DNA of 51,606 bases from SLJK01 sp964567295 (GTDB taxonomy: Bacteria > Bacillota > Dethiobacteria > DTU022 > UBA8154): NCBI GenBank assembly GCA_964567295.1, contig CAZMLU010000009.1, forward strand, positions 1 to 51,606, in the 5' to 3' direction. The notes below the pieces were generated by a model, which saw nothing but the letters and a program-made list of their open reading frames with translations, ran no database searches and was not told where the DNA came from. Of this stretch, positions 7,580 through 15,447 are shown in pieces. Each line of letters starts with the position of its first letter. Positions within the stretch are counted from its first letter, which is position 1. The position numbers were made by a program, and so were the translations under genes.

Positions 7580-9961
7580 ATGTCAGAATACAGTATCGTA
7601 GGCAAGGGCGTGCCAAGGGTTGATGGACCACCAAAGGCTACTGGTAAGGCCAAATTTACAGTGGACGTGCAACTGGCCGGCATGCTTCATGGAAAAATTT
7701 TGCGCAGTCCATATCCTCATGCCCGGATATTGAGTATAGATACCAGTGAAGCAGAAAAGCTGCCAGGAGTCAGGGGTGTGATTACCGGAGAAGATTTGAA
7801 AGATGTGCGGTATGCCTTTGTGGACACACCCCGATACCCTGCTGATGAGCAGCCGCTGGCTGTCGATAAAGTGCGATATATCGGTGACGAAGTGGCTGCC
7901 GTGGCTGCCGATAGTGAAGCTGCTGCGGAGGAGGCTTTATCTTTAATAAAGGTAGAATACGAGATACTTCCAGCTGTTTTCACGGTAGAGGAGTCCATGA
8001 AAGATGATGCCCCTATTATCCACGATGAAGACTTGGAGGGGACCACCGCCTGGGAAGAGTGGGGGGTGGCCCAAAAGAAAAAGAGCCCCGCAGAGAAGTC
8101 AATACAGAGCAATATCAGCGGTAACACCTTTGTTAACTACGGTGATATCCAGGAGGGTTTCGCCGCAGCTGATTATGTTCGTGAAGATACTTTTGATCTT
8201 AAAGCCACAGCACACTGTCAAATGGAGCCTCATGCTGCTGTAGCAAGCTTCGATGAGGTTCATGACAAACTGCATGTGTGGATCTCCACCATGGGCATTT
8301 TTCTTAAGCGTTACTTTTTGAGTAAGACACTGCAAATGCCCACTAGCAAAATAAGGGTGCATCATACATACGTGGGAGGTGCTTTTGGAGGAAAGATCGA
8401 TCTTTTCGCTTATGAGTATTGTGCTGCATGTCTGGCGCTTAAGACCGGCCTGCCGGTTAAGATTGAATTAGATCGGGAAGAGGTTTTTATGACTACCAGG
8501 CAGCGCCACCCCATGACTATTTCCGTTAAAACAGGAATCAAAAAAGATGGCACCATAACCTCCCAGGATATCAGAGTGATTGCTGATAATGGGGCATATA
8601 GGGGTTCAGGGCCGGTGGTTATTTTCCTCTGCCATGGTTTTAGCTTTCCCATTTACAATGTGCCTAACTATCATTACGAGGGTTTTTCTGTCTATACCAA
8701 TAATCCCATACGCGGTCCCCAGAGGGGACATGGAGCCCCCCAGATCCGCTTTTCCATTGATTCTCACATCGACCTTCTTGCCAGGGATGTGGGAATGGAC
8801 CCGGTAGAGATAATGTTGAAAAATATTCGTCAACAAGGGGACGAGCTCCCAAATGGGGATGTGCTTAACAGCTGCGGTTTAATGGAATGTATCCAGGGAG
8901 CTACCAAGGCTATTAACTGGAGCAATGACCGAAGGCACCTGAAAAACAATACTGAAAGCGGAAGATACCGGCGCGGAGTGGGCCTTTCTCTTTGTTCCAT
9001 GTTCAGCGGGGCTATGTACTATCCTTTTGCTTCTGCTGCTGTGGTGAAAATGAATGATGACGGCACGGCCACCCTATTTACAGGGGCTCAGGATATAGGA
9101 CAGGGTAGTTATACTACTCTTTCCCAGGTATTGGCTGAAGAACTGGGAGTTGGCATGGAAGATGTGCATCTAGTGGCGGGCGATACGGATCTTTGTCCTA
9201 TTGACTTGGGAAGTTTCCTGAGCGGTACTGCTCTGGTGACAGGGAGTGCGGTTAGGCTGGCGGCAGCAGATGCCAAGAAGCAGATTTTGGAAAGTGCTTC
9301 TGAATTGCTGGGGGTTGATGAGCTGGAGGAGATAGAATGCCGGGAGAAAAAAGCATTTCTAAAGGAGGATCCTGAAAGGAATGTAACTTTCCAGCAGGCA
9401 ATACAGGCCAGTGTATTGAAACGAGGTGGAAACCCCGTTATCGGCACCGGTTCTTATAAGGGGTATGAGAAAACAGACCGTTATCCCAGTTTGGCCAAGG
9501 GTAAAGGCTTATTTACAGGGGCTTACGGATTTGCCGCCCAGGCAGCAGAAGTGGAGGTTGATACCTGGACCGGCAAAGTAAGGCTGGTAAAAGCGGTTAC
9601 CTTTCACGACTGTGGCTATCCCCTAAACAAGACCATTGTGGAGGGCCAGATCCATGGGTGTGCTTCTATGGGTGCAGGACAAGCTCTATCAGAGGAGATA
9701 TACCTGGAAGAAGGGCAGCTCTTTAACGCCTCTTTTCTGCATTACCGGCTTCCTATTTCCCTGGACACTCCCGAAGCGGCGGACGGGATAGTGGCTACCC
9801 ACGAACCCAGCGGTCCCTTTGGAGCTAAAGAGGTGGGCGAAGGTTCAGTAGCGGGTATGTTAGGTGCAGTATCGAATGCGGTACATGACGCCATAGGCGT
9901 AAGAATAAAAAGTTTGCCAATTACCCCGGAAAAGGTGTTGAGGGGTTTGGGCAGGATATAG
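7580..9961 (+). CDS. hcrA: Molybdopterin-binding catalytic subunit (HcrA/XdhA type)
   Basis: This is the large catalytic subunit of a xanthine-oxidase-family enzyme, binding the molybdopterin cofactor. The N-terminal a/b hammerhead domain (about 15-130) is followed by the two-part Mo-binding domain. Motifs are YVGGAFGGK (about 262-270), RGPQRGHGAPQ, the GAQDIGQGSYTT loop, and GPFGAKEVGEGS (about 744-755), which contains the Glu that acts as base in the family. Length 793 is usual. With the HcrB-type partner it is best read as a 4-hydroxybenzoyl-CoA-reductase-like enzyme. An aldehyde or purine hydroxylase is less likely, but cannot be excluded from this subunit alone. Confidence 0.85.
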   Translation: MSEYSIVGKGVPRVDGPPKATGKAKFTVDVQLAGMLHGKILRSPYPHARILSIDTSEAEKLPGVRGVITGEDLKDVRYAFVDTPRYPADEQPLAVDKVRYIGDEVAAVAADSEAAAEEALSLIKVEYEILPAVFTVEESMKDDAPIIHDEDLEGTTAWEEWGVAQKKKSPAEKSIQSNISGNTFVNYGDIQEGFAAADYVREDTFDLKATAHCQMEPHAAVASFDEVHDKLHVWISTMGIFLKRYFLSKTLQMPTSKIRVHHTYVGGAFGGKIDLFAYEYCAACLALKTGLPVKIELDREEVFMTTRQRHPMTISVKTGIKKDGTITSQDIRVIADNGAYRGSGPVVIFLCHGFSFPIYNVPNYHYEGFSVYTNNPIRGPQRGHGAPQIRFSIDSHIDLLARDVGMDPVEIMLKNIRQQGDELPNGDVLNSCGLMECIQGATKAINWSNDRRHLKNNTESGRYRRGVGLSLCSMFSGAMYYPFASAAVVKMNDDGTATLFTGAQDIGQGSYTTLSQVLAEELGVGMEDVHLVAGDTDLCPIDLGSFLSGTALVTGSAVRLAAADAKKQILESASELLGVDELEEIECREKKAFLKEDPERNVTFQQAIQASVLKRGGNPVIGTGSYKGYEKTDRYPSLAKGKGLFTGAYGFAAQAAEVEVDTWTGKVRLVKAVTFHDCGYPLNKTIVEGQIHGCASMGAGQALSEEIYLEEGQLFNASFLHYRLPISLDTPEAADGIVATHEPSGPFGAKEVGEGSVAGMLGAVSNAVHDAIGVRIKSLPITPEKVLRGLGRI

Positions 9962-10088
9962 ATTCAACAAATCGGCAGGGTAAGTTTAAATAACCCATTG
10001 TTTTTTTCTCCGAAGCTTATATATATCCCAAAAAAGCGGAAGTTTTTAATTAAAAAAATTATAATAAGGGCAGGAAAATGGTTTTAAG

Positions 10089-10108
10089 TATCTAATATAT
10101 GTTAGATA
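10089..10108. repeat. Short palindrome between hcrA and the molybdenum genes
   Basis: TATCTAA (10089-10095) and TTAGATA (10102-10108) are perfect inverted arms around a six-base spacer. The element lies just upstream of a terminator hairpin. It may be an operator or only part of the 3' structure of the hcr transcript. Confidence 0.35.
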
Positions 10109-10110
10109 AC

Positions 10111-10137
10111 AAAGGGTAGAATTTACCCTTTCCTTTT
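10111..10137 (+). terminator. Terminator after the hcr operon
   Basis: AAAGGGTA (10111-10118) pairs with TACCCTTT (10124-10131) around a GAATT loop, followed by CCTTTT. The stem is perfect over eight bases. It separates the reductase operon from the cofactor genes, which have their own promoter directly after it. Confidence 0.6.
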
Positions 10138-10166
10138 GTAATCGTTATACCTATTTACATATAACG
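10136..10166 (+). promoter_or_regulatory. Promoter with ModE-like operator
   Basis: CGTTATA (10143-10149) and TATAACG (10160-10166) are perfect inverted arms with a ten-base spacer, which looks like the E. coli ModE box (arms CGTTATA.../...TATAACG). A promoter of TTGTAA (10136-10141), 18 bases, and TATAAC (10160-10165) overlaps it, so binding would block transcription. A ModE-type regulator gene lies in the same operon at 12049. The expected logic is repression of the cofactor and molybdate-uptake genes when molybdate is plentiful. Confidence 0.55.
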
Positions 10167-10193
10167 CAAATAAATTCTATGGAGAGGTATAAA

Positions 10194-11240
10194 ATGAAAG
10201 CACTTTATCTGGAGACGAAAGACTCCATTGGTAGGGTCATTTGTCATGATATTACCAAGATTGAGAAGGGTTCCTTCAAAGGCCCACTTTTTAAAAAAGG
10301 ACATCGTATCAGGAAAGAGGATGTGGAGCTTTTGTTAGACCTGGGTAAGAAGCACATTTATGCCCTGGAACTTGAAGAGGGAGAACTTCATGAAGATGAA
10401 GCAGGCAAGAGAATAGCTGCGGCGTTTCAAGGAAAAGGATTGGAGTTAAAAGGCCCTTCAGAGGGGAAGGTGGAGCTTTTTGCACGGCGGCGGGGTCTTT
10501 TAAAGGTGGATGTTGCAAAGCTGAGTATAATCAATAGGTTGACTGATGTGGTAGTGGCAACTCTCCACACTAATACAGCCGTGGAAAAAAATGAGAAAGT
10601 AGCCGGTGCCAAGGTTATACCCCTGGTAGTAAAAAAAGAAGTAGTGGAAGAGGTGGAACGTCTCTGTGCAGATGACTCTTCGCCCCTTAAAGTTTTACCC
10701 TATGGCAGATATAAAATGGGAGGGGTAATAACGGGCAGGGAAGTTATGGAAGGGCGTATCACTGATGGGTTTTCTTCTGTGCTGCGCGAGAAAGCTTCTT
10801 TTTTCGAAATGGAGGAGCCTGAAATAAGGTACTCTGGAGATGATCAGCAAAGTATAGCGACCCAAATTCTAGAACTGATTTCCCGGGGGTGCAGCCTTAT
10901 CGTAGTGACCGGAGGTATGTCTGTAGACCCTGACGATGTTACCCCTGCCGGCATACGCAATACGGGGGCCAATATCGTTAAATATGGTGCTCCTGCACTT
11001 CCTGGGGCTATGTTTTTATTGGCTTACAAGGAAGGCATTCCCATTGTAGGACTACCTGCCTGTGCCATGTTTTTCAGGGTGACGGTTTTTGATCTCATTC
11101 TTCCACGCATTGTGGCCGGCGAGAACATTACCTCTCAAAATATTGCTGCACTTGGGCACGGTGGCCTTTGCCGCCAATGCGGTGAGTGTATATATCCCCA
11201 CTGTTCTTTTGGAAAGGGAGTGAATGCACTTGGTTTCTAA
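10194..11240 (+). CDS. MoeA-like molybdopterin-binding protein with Cys-rich tail
   Basis: This is a molybdopterin-binding protein of the MoeA/MoaB superfamily. The C-terminal half has the typical IVVTGGMSVDPDDVTP loop near residue 240, which binds molybdopterin-adenylate in the family. It is shorter than classical MoeA (about 400) and its N-terminal half diverges. The tail has a CX2CX2CX4C motif (CRQCGECIYPHC), suggesting a metal site. Proteins of this form sit next to xdh-type genes in Clostridia, so it probably helps load cofactor into the reductase. The ATG at 10194 follows GGAGAGG; an upstream ATG at 10179 lies ahead of this ribosome site and is less likely. It overlaps xdhC by 17 bases. 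Confidence 0.75.
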   Translation: MKALYLETKDSIGRVICHDITKIEKGSFKGPLFKKGHRIRKEDVELLLDLGKKHIYALELEEGELHEDEAGKRIAAAFQGKGLELKGPSEGKVELFARRRGLLKVDVAKLSIINRLTDVVVATLHTNTAVEKNEKVAGAKVIPLVVKKEVVEEVERLCADDSSPLKVLPYGRYKMGGVITGREVMEGRITDGFSSVLREKASFFEMEEPEIRYSGDDQQSIATQILELISRGCSLIVVTGGMSVDPDDVTPAGIRNTGANIVKYGAPALPGAMFLLAYKEGIPIVGLPACAMFFRVTVFDLILPRIVAGENITSQNIAALGHGGLCRQCGECIYPHCSFGKGVNALGF

Positions 11241-12009
11241 AATACTATTTCAGAGATTATGGGAAATGGTGGAAAAAGATGAACCTGCGGCCCTGGTTAC
11301 AGTTTTGGAGGCAAAGGGTTCCGCACCGGGTAAGGCCGGCTTTAAAATGCTGGTGGATAAGAAAGGAGAGAGCTTGGGAACCGTGGGAGGGGGGCTGATA
11401 GAGGCCAGAATTATTCAGGAAGCCCGGGAGGCCCTCGAGAACAATTATTCCAGTATAAAAACCTATACCCTGGATACTGAAGAAGCAGGGGGCATCGGGA
11501 TGCTCTGCGGGGGAGAAATAACTGTTTTTATTGATGTTGTCGTTTCTCCTGAGACTTTGATAATTGCCGGGGCAGGTCATGTTGCACAATCCCTTGCTGC
11601 CGTGGCATCACTTTTAGGATACAGTATTACCGTGATAGACGACCGGGAAGATTTTTGTAACAAGGTTAGATTTCCCCAAGCGGAAAGCTGTCTGGTAGGG
11701 GATATCGGTGAGACATTAGGAGAGGTTAATATGAACCAGAACACCTACCTGACCATAGTTACTAGGGGGCATGCTTATGATGAGATTGCCTTGGAAAAAG
11801 CCTTGCAAAAGGAGGCTGGTTATATTGGCATGATCGGTAGCAAGAAAAAAATAGAGTCCATTTACCATAACTTGCGGCAAAAAGGTTTTTCCGAAAAAAA
11901 ACTGCGGGAGGTGCATGCACCAATTGGACTGGATATTGGTGCTGAAACGGCAGAAGAGATAGCCATAAGCATTATGGCAGAGATCATTAGTAAAAAAAAC
12001 AATAGGTAG
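11224..12009 (+). CDS. xdhC: XdhC/CoxI-family molybdenum cofactor maturation protein
   Basis: XdhC proteins bind molybdenum cofactor, assist its sulfuration and insert it into xanthine-dehydrogenase-family enzymes. The N-terminal part has the GSAPGKAGFKML and GTVGGGLIEA motifs. The C-terminal half is a Rossmann-type domain (IAGAGHVAQSLA, then VIDDRE) that ends with the GMIGSKKK and HAPIGLDIGAETAEEIA signatures. Both halves are present at normal length (261). The gene overlaps the MoeA-like gene, so they are co-translated. In the selenium-dependent molybdenum hydroxylase trait, XdhC-like proteins occur together with YqeC, as here. Confidence 0.9.
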   Translation: MHLVSKILFQRLWEMVEKDEPAALVTVLEAKGSAPGKAGFKMLVDKKGESLGTVGGGLIEARIIQEAREALENNYSSIKTYTLDTEEAGGIGMLCGGEITVFIDVVVSPETLIIAGAGHVAQSLAAVASLLGYSITVIDDREDFCNKVRFPQAESCLVGDIGETLGEVNMNQNTYLTIVTRGHAYDEIALEKALQKEAGYIGMIGSKKKIESIYHNLRQKGFSEKKLREVHAPIGLDIGAETAEEIAISIMAEIISKKNNR

Positions 12010-12048
12010 TATTCGCATAAAATGCGGTTTCTCTAGTTTAGGAGGACG

Positions 12049-12399
12049 GTGCTTAAAGTGGAATTTACCCCTAACGGCAAGCTATGGCTGGAGAAAGATG
12101 GTGAGAAAGTGTTCGGGGATGGGCCTTGTGATATCTTGCAGCGTATAGAGAGGACAGGTTCTCTGCGAATGGCAGCAGCGGAGATCAATATGTCCTATAG
12201 CCAGGCCTGGAAGCTTATTAACAAGTTGGAGAAAAAATTGGGATTCAAACTCCTGGAGAAAAAAACAGGAGGTAAGGAAGGCGGAGGGTCAACACTTACT
12301 GAGCAGGCCAAACAACTTACCATGAGATATACATTTTTCCGCCGCGAGATTAATTCTGCAATTGAGAGCCTGCACTTAAAAAGTTTTAAAGAATTTTAA
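12049..12399 (+). CDS. ModE-type transcriptional regulator, DNA-binding domain only
   Basis: This is a winged helix-turn-helix protein of the ModE N-terminal family. The recognition region reads SLRMAAAEINMSYSQAWKL, followed by the wing motif LLEKKTGGKEGGG. The 116 residues lack the C-terminal TOBE/molbindin domains with which E. coli ModE senses molybdate. It probably binds the ModE-like operator upstream of the same operon, but how it senses molybdenum is unclear. The start is uncertain: AGGAGG is 3 bases from the GTG at 12049 and 12 bases from an in-frame GTG at 12058, neither ideal. Confidence 0.8.
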   Translation: MLKVEFTPNGKLWLEKDGEKVFGDGPCDILQRIERTGSLRMAAAEINMSYSQAWKLINKLEKKLGFKLLEKKTGGKEGGGSTLTEQAKQLTMRYTFFRREINSAIESLHLKSFKEF

Positions 12400-12505
12400 A
12401 TAGTTTAATATTTGGGGAAACTTCAGTTTTTTGCAAAGCTTGTTTATTTTTTAGAGGTAAGAAAACTTGGATAATCAGTTAGTATCGGATAAAAGGAGCT
12501 TTGCC

Positions 12506-13864
12506 ATGGATCTATTGTCAGTGGCTCGTGCCCTCCAGGTAAATGACAGAGAGCTAATTTGCTTTTATGGAGGTGGAGGTAAGACCTCCCTGCTTTTTCG
12601 TCTTGCACGTGAACTCGCTTCTCTGGACAAAAAGGTACTCCTTACCACTACGACCAGGATGTCTATTCCAGAAACAGTCCCCTGCGTTTATACTGCCATT
12701 GCAGCAGAAGCCGGGCGGCAGTTGAGGGAGAGTTTTTATCACCACGATATAGTCATGCTGGGAGATCACCTACTGCCTGGCAATAAAATTGGTGGAGTAG
12801 ATCCTTATCTTGTGGAAGAGCTTTACCGCACAGAAGTGAGTTCTTACATTTTGGTGGAAGCTGATGGTGCTGCCCACAAACCTCTCAAAGGATATGCTTC
12901 CTATGAACCGGTTTTGCCTCCCGGTTCTACCCAAAATATACCTTTAGCGGGAGTGGAGGCGGTGGGTAAAAGGATCAGTGCAGAGAATGTTCATCGTCCT
13001 GCACTTTTTGCAAGTCAGGTCGGCGCTGAAGGCGAAAATTATATAACAGTTGATCATTTTGTTCGCTATCTTTCAAAAATGGAAAAGACAGGACGGATTC
13101 TTTCTCCATCTGCAAGGGTTACCCCCATTATTAATAAGGTTGACCTGCTTCAGGGCAGAGAACTTGTAAGAGAAGTGGCTGCATCCTGGGCACTGCGTTC
13201 TTCAGCAGATCGTCTTTTTTTCCTTGCTGCTTCCGAAGAGGCGCCTGTAAAATTTATATTTACTAATACAACTGGCGAGGCAAGACCTTTTATCTCTTGT
13301 GTGATACTGGCGGCAGGGCTTTCTTCCCGTATGGGAGAAGATAAACTTTCCCTACTAATGAAGGAAAAAACAATGCTGGAGCATACTCTTGAAAACGCAC
13401 TGAATTCCAATGTAGATGAGGTAATTGTGGTTGCCAGGCCGGATAACTACAGCAGGGTTGAACTGACTGCCCGTTCTGGGATCAAGGTGGTGATTAACCC
13501 CTACTATAAGGAAGGGATTTCAACTTCCTTAAAGGTTGGATTAAATGCGGTGTCATCTCTCTGTCAAGGAGTGCTTTTTACACTGGCGGACCAGCCCTTT
13601 GTCTATCCTGAGGACTATAACCATTTATTGGAGAGATATTTCGATTGTTTAAACCTGGTTACTTTTCCTATATATAGGGGGAAAAGGGGCAATCCCACTC
13701 TTTTCGACCGTCGTACCTGGCCCTTGCTGCTGGAGTTGGAAGGTGATATAGGAGGAAGGGCTATTTTTCGTCATCTTCCTGTTGGAGAGCTTTGCGGAGT
13801 AGAAACTTCACAGCAGGGAGTGCTCCTGGATATTGATACTCCAGAAGACCTGGAGAAAAATTAA
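12506..13864 (+). CDS. Fusion of YqeC and MocA-type cytidylyltransferase
   Basis: Two enzymes are fused in 452 residues. Residues 1-250 match YqeC, a P-loop protein (ELICFYGGGGKTSLL) regarded as a marker of selenium-dependent molybdenum hydroxylases. Residues 260-452 match MocA/MobA nucleotidyltransferases: CVILAAGLSSRMGEDKLSLL, then TLADQPFV and GNPTLF, and LDIDTPEDL at the end. MocA adds CMP to molybdopterin to make the dinucleotide cofactor used by this enzyme class. The ATG at 12506 follows AGGAG at seven bases and gives the usual YqeC N-terminus; the open frame also allows a TTG at 12467. The fusion would couple dinucleotide cofactor synthesis to the labile-selenium step (inference). Confidence 0.85.
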   Translation: MDLLSVARALQVNDRELICFYGGGGKTSLLFRLARELASLDKKVLLTTTTRMSIPETVPCVYTAIAAEAGRQLRESFYHHDIVMLGDHLLPGNKIGGVDPYLVEELYRTEVSSYILVEADGAAHKPLKGYASYEPVLPPGSTQNIPLAGVEAVGKRISAENVHRPALFASQVGAEGENYITVDHFVRYLSKMEKTGRILSPSARVTPIINKVDLLQGRELVREVAASWALRSSADRLFFLAASEEAPVKFIFTNTTGEARPFISCVILAAGLSSRMGEDKLSLLMKEKTMLEHTLENALNSNVDEVIVVARPDNYSRVELTARSGIKVVINPYYKEGISTSLKVGLNAVSSLCQGVLFTLADQPFVYPEDYNHLLERYFDCLNLVTFPIYRGKRGNPTLFDRRTWPLLLELEGDIGGRAIFRHLPVGELCGVETSQQGVLLDIDTPEDLEKN

Positions 13865-13941
13865 TGTAATATTTTTCTTTAGCATCTCTTGGACCAGTTC
13901 ACTTTCGATTGTTGTATCACTGCAAATGTTGCAAGAAAGAT

Positions 13942-14757
13942 GTGAGGCCCTTGATTAATAAAAAAAGAAAACTGTTGCTGGTATCATTAGTTGTTATTGG
14001 AATTTTTTTGATGCTGTTGCCCGCACATGCTTATTTTTCGAAAAAAAAAGGTGTTGATGAAACTCAAGGGGTAGAGTTGACCGTAGCTGCTGCTTCTGCC
14101 TTGCGACCAGTATTCGAGGTGATTGCCGAGCGTTACCAGGAAAAAACGGGCGTTGAAGTGGTACTGGTTTATTCTTCATCGGGCAATCTGGCCAGGCAGA
14201 TCAGCCACGGCGCCCCCTTTGATCTTTTTGCTTCTTCTAATACCGAATATATTGACGAATTAATTACTGAAGGACATCTTCAAGCTAAAACAAGAGAGGT
14301 GTTTGCTCGGGGCCGGTTAGTAATAGCCTGCAACAGCAACTCAGGGGTAAAGGTTCAAAACTTGGAAGATCTGCTCAGAGAAGAGGTGGACCGGATTTCA
14401 GTGGCAAACCCTTCTTATGCTCCGTATGGAGTTGCAGCCAGGGAGGCAATGGAGAAGGCGGGGGTCTGGGATTCGGTCCGGGAGAAGGTAGTTTATGCTG
14501 ATACTGTTATCCAGGCCTTGCAGTATGTGCAGAGCGGTAATACCCCTGTGGGAATTGTAGCCGAGCCAATTTCCAATGTTCCAGAAATAAGTTCTGTTCC
14601 ACTCGATGAGGGTTTATACAGCTCCGTGGAACATACCCTGGCTGTTGTAAAGGAAACCCCTAATCCAGAAATTGCCAAGGATTTAGCCGGTTTTATCTGC
14701 AGCTCTGAAGGGATAGAAATAATAGAAGGTTATGGTTTTTATGAGCCTGCCATTTAA
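13942..14757 (+). CDS. modA: Molybdate ABC transporter substrate-binding protein ModA
   Basis: This is the periplasmic-type receptor for molybdate or tungstate. A basic start and a long hydrophobic leader (about residues 8-27) precede the mature domain, which begins LTVAAASALRPVFEVIAE, the typical ModA opening. The stretches VYSSSGNLARQI and GAPFDLFASS carry the oxyanion-contacting Ser residues. The C-terminus IIEGYGFY is also family-like. The start is uncertain: the frame is open from 13909 (TTG), with GTG at 13942 and TTG at 13951, and none has a strong ribosome site. It is followed by modB and modC. Confidence 0.88.
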   Translation: MRPLINKKRKLLLVSLVVIGIFLMLLPAHAYFSKKKGVDETQGVELTVAAASALRPVFEVIAERYQEKTGVEVVLVYSSSGNLARQISHGAPFDLFASSNTEYIDELITEGHLQAKTREVFARGRLVIACNSNSGVKVQNLEDLLREEVDRISVANPSYAPYGVAAREAMEKAGVWDSVREKVVYADTVIQALQYVQSGNTPVGIVAEPISNVPEISSVPLDEGLYSSVEHTLAVVKETPNPEIAKDLAGFICSSEGIEIIEGYGFYEPAI

Positions 14758-14778
14758 TAAAGGAGGCCTGCTTGAGTA

Positions 14779-15447
14779 GTGGATTGGTTTCCAGTTTTTT
14801 TATCCTTGAGAGTAGCTTTTTTTTCAATGCTACTTGTTCTGATTACAGGGGTGCCCCTGGCATGGCTTTTAGCACGGAGCAGCATTCCGGGGAGGGATCT
14901 GCTCTCCTCACTGGTTACCCTACCCATGGTCTTGCCTCCCACAGTTTTGGGTTACTATTTGCTGCTATTATTAGGAAGACAAAGCCCTCTGGGGAGCTTT
15001 CTACAGGAGCATTATGGTTTTAGCCTGGTATTTACCTGGCAGGCGGCTGTACTGGCTGCTGCAGTTGCTTCTCTGCCCCTTATGACACGCACTGTGCAGG
15101 CAAGCCTTGAGGCAGTGGACAGTGAATTGGAAGATGTGGCTCGCACTCTGGGACGCTCCGAAACGGCCATATTTTTCACCGTGACGGTTCCCTTAACTTG
15201 GAAGGGAATTGTGGCTGGTCTGGTTCTTTCTTTTGCCCGTTCCATGGGGGAGTTTGGAGCCACATTGATGGTGGCGGGAAATATCCCTGGAAAAACCCAG
15301 ACTCTCTCCATTGCCATCTACGATGCGGTGCAGCATGGAGAGACTGGTTTTGCTAATTTATTGGTGCTGCTTATTAGCGGGATTACTGTTGTTGCTTTGT
15401 TACTTCTGAGTAGGCTGACCAAGCGGGGAGATAGGCTCGATGCTTAA
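14779..15447 (+). CDS. modB: Molybdate ABC transporter permease ModB
   Basis: This is the membrane channel of the molybdate importer. About five hydrophobic segments lie in 222 residues. The cytoplasmic EAA-type loop that docks the ATPase reads from DVARTLGRSE to the VPLTWKGIVAGLVLSFAR stretch, followed by GEFGATLMVAG, the typical ModB signature. The GTG start follows AGGAGG at a rather long 12 bases. It overlaps modC by eight bases. Confidence 0.9.
   Translation: MDWFPVFLSLRVAFFSMLLVLITGVPLAWLLARSSIPGRDLLSSLVTLPMVLPPTVLGYYLLLLLGRQSPLGSFLQEHYGFSLVFTWQAAVLAAAVASLPLMTRTVQASLEAVDSELEDVARTLGRSETAIFFTVTVPLTWKGIVAGLVLSFARSMGEFGATLMVAGNIPGKTQTLSIAIYDAVQHGETGFANLLVLLISGITVVALLLLSRLTKRGDRLDA

Noticed and set aside
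9962..10193. A molybdenum-cofactor riboswitch before the cofactor operon
   Set aside because: The gap is filled by a terminator and a promoter, leaving only about 30 bases of leader, far too short for that riboswitch.
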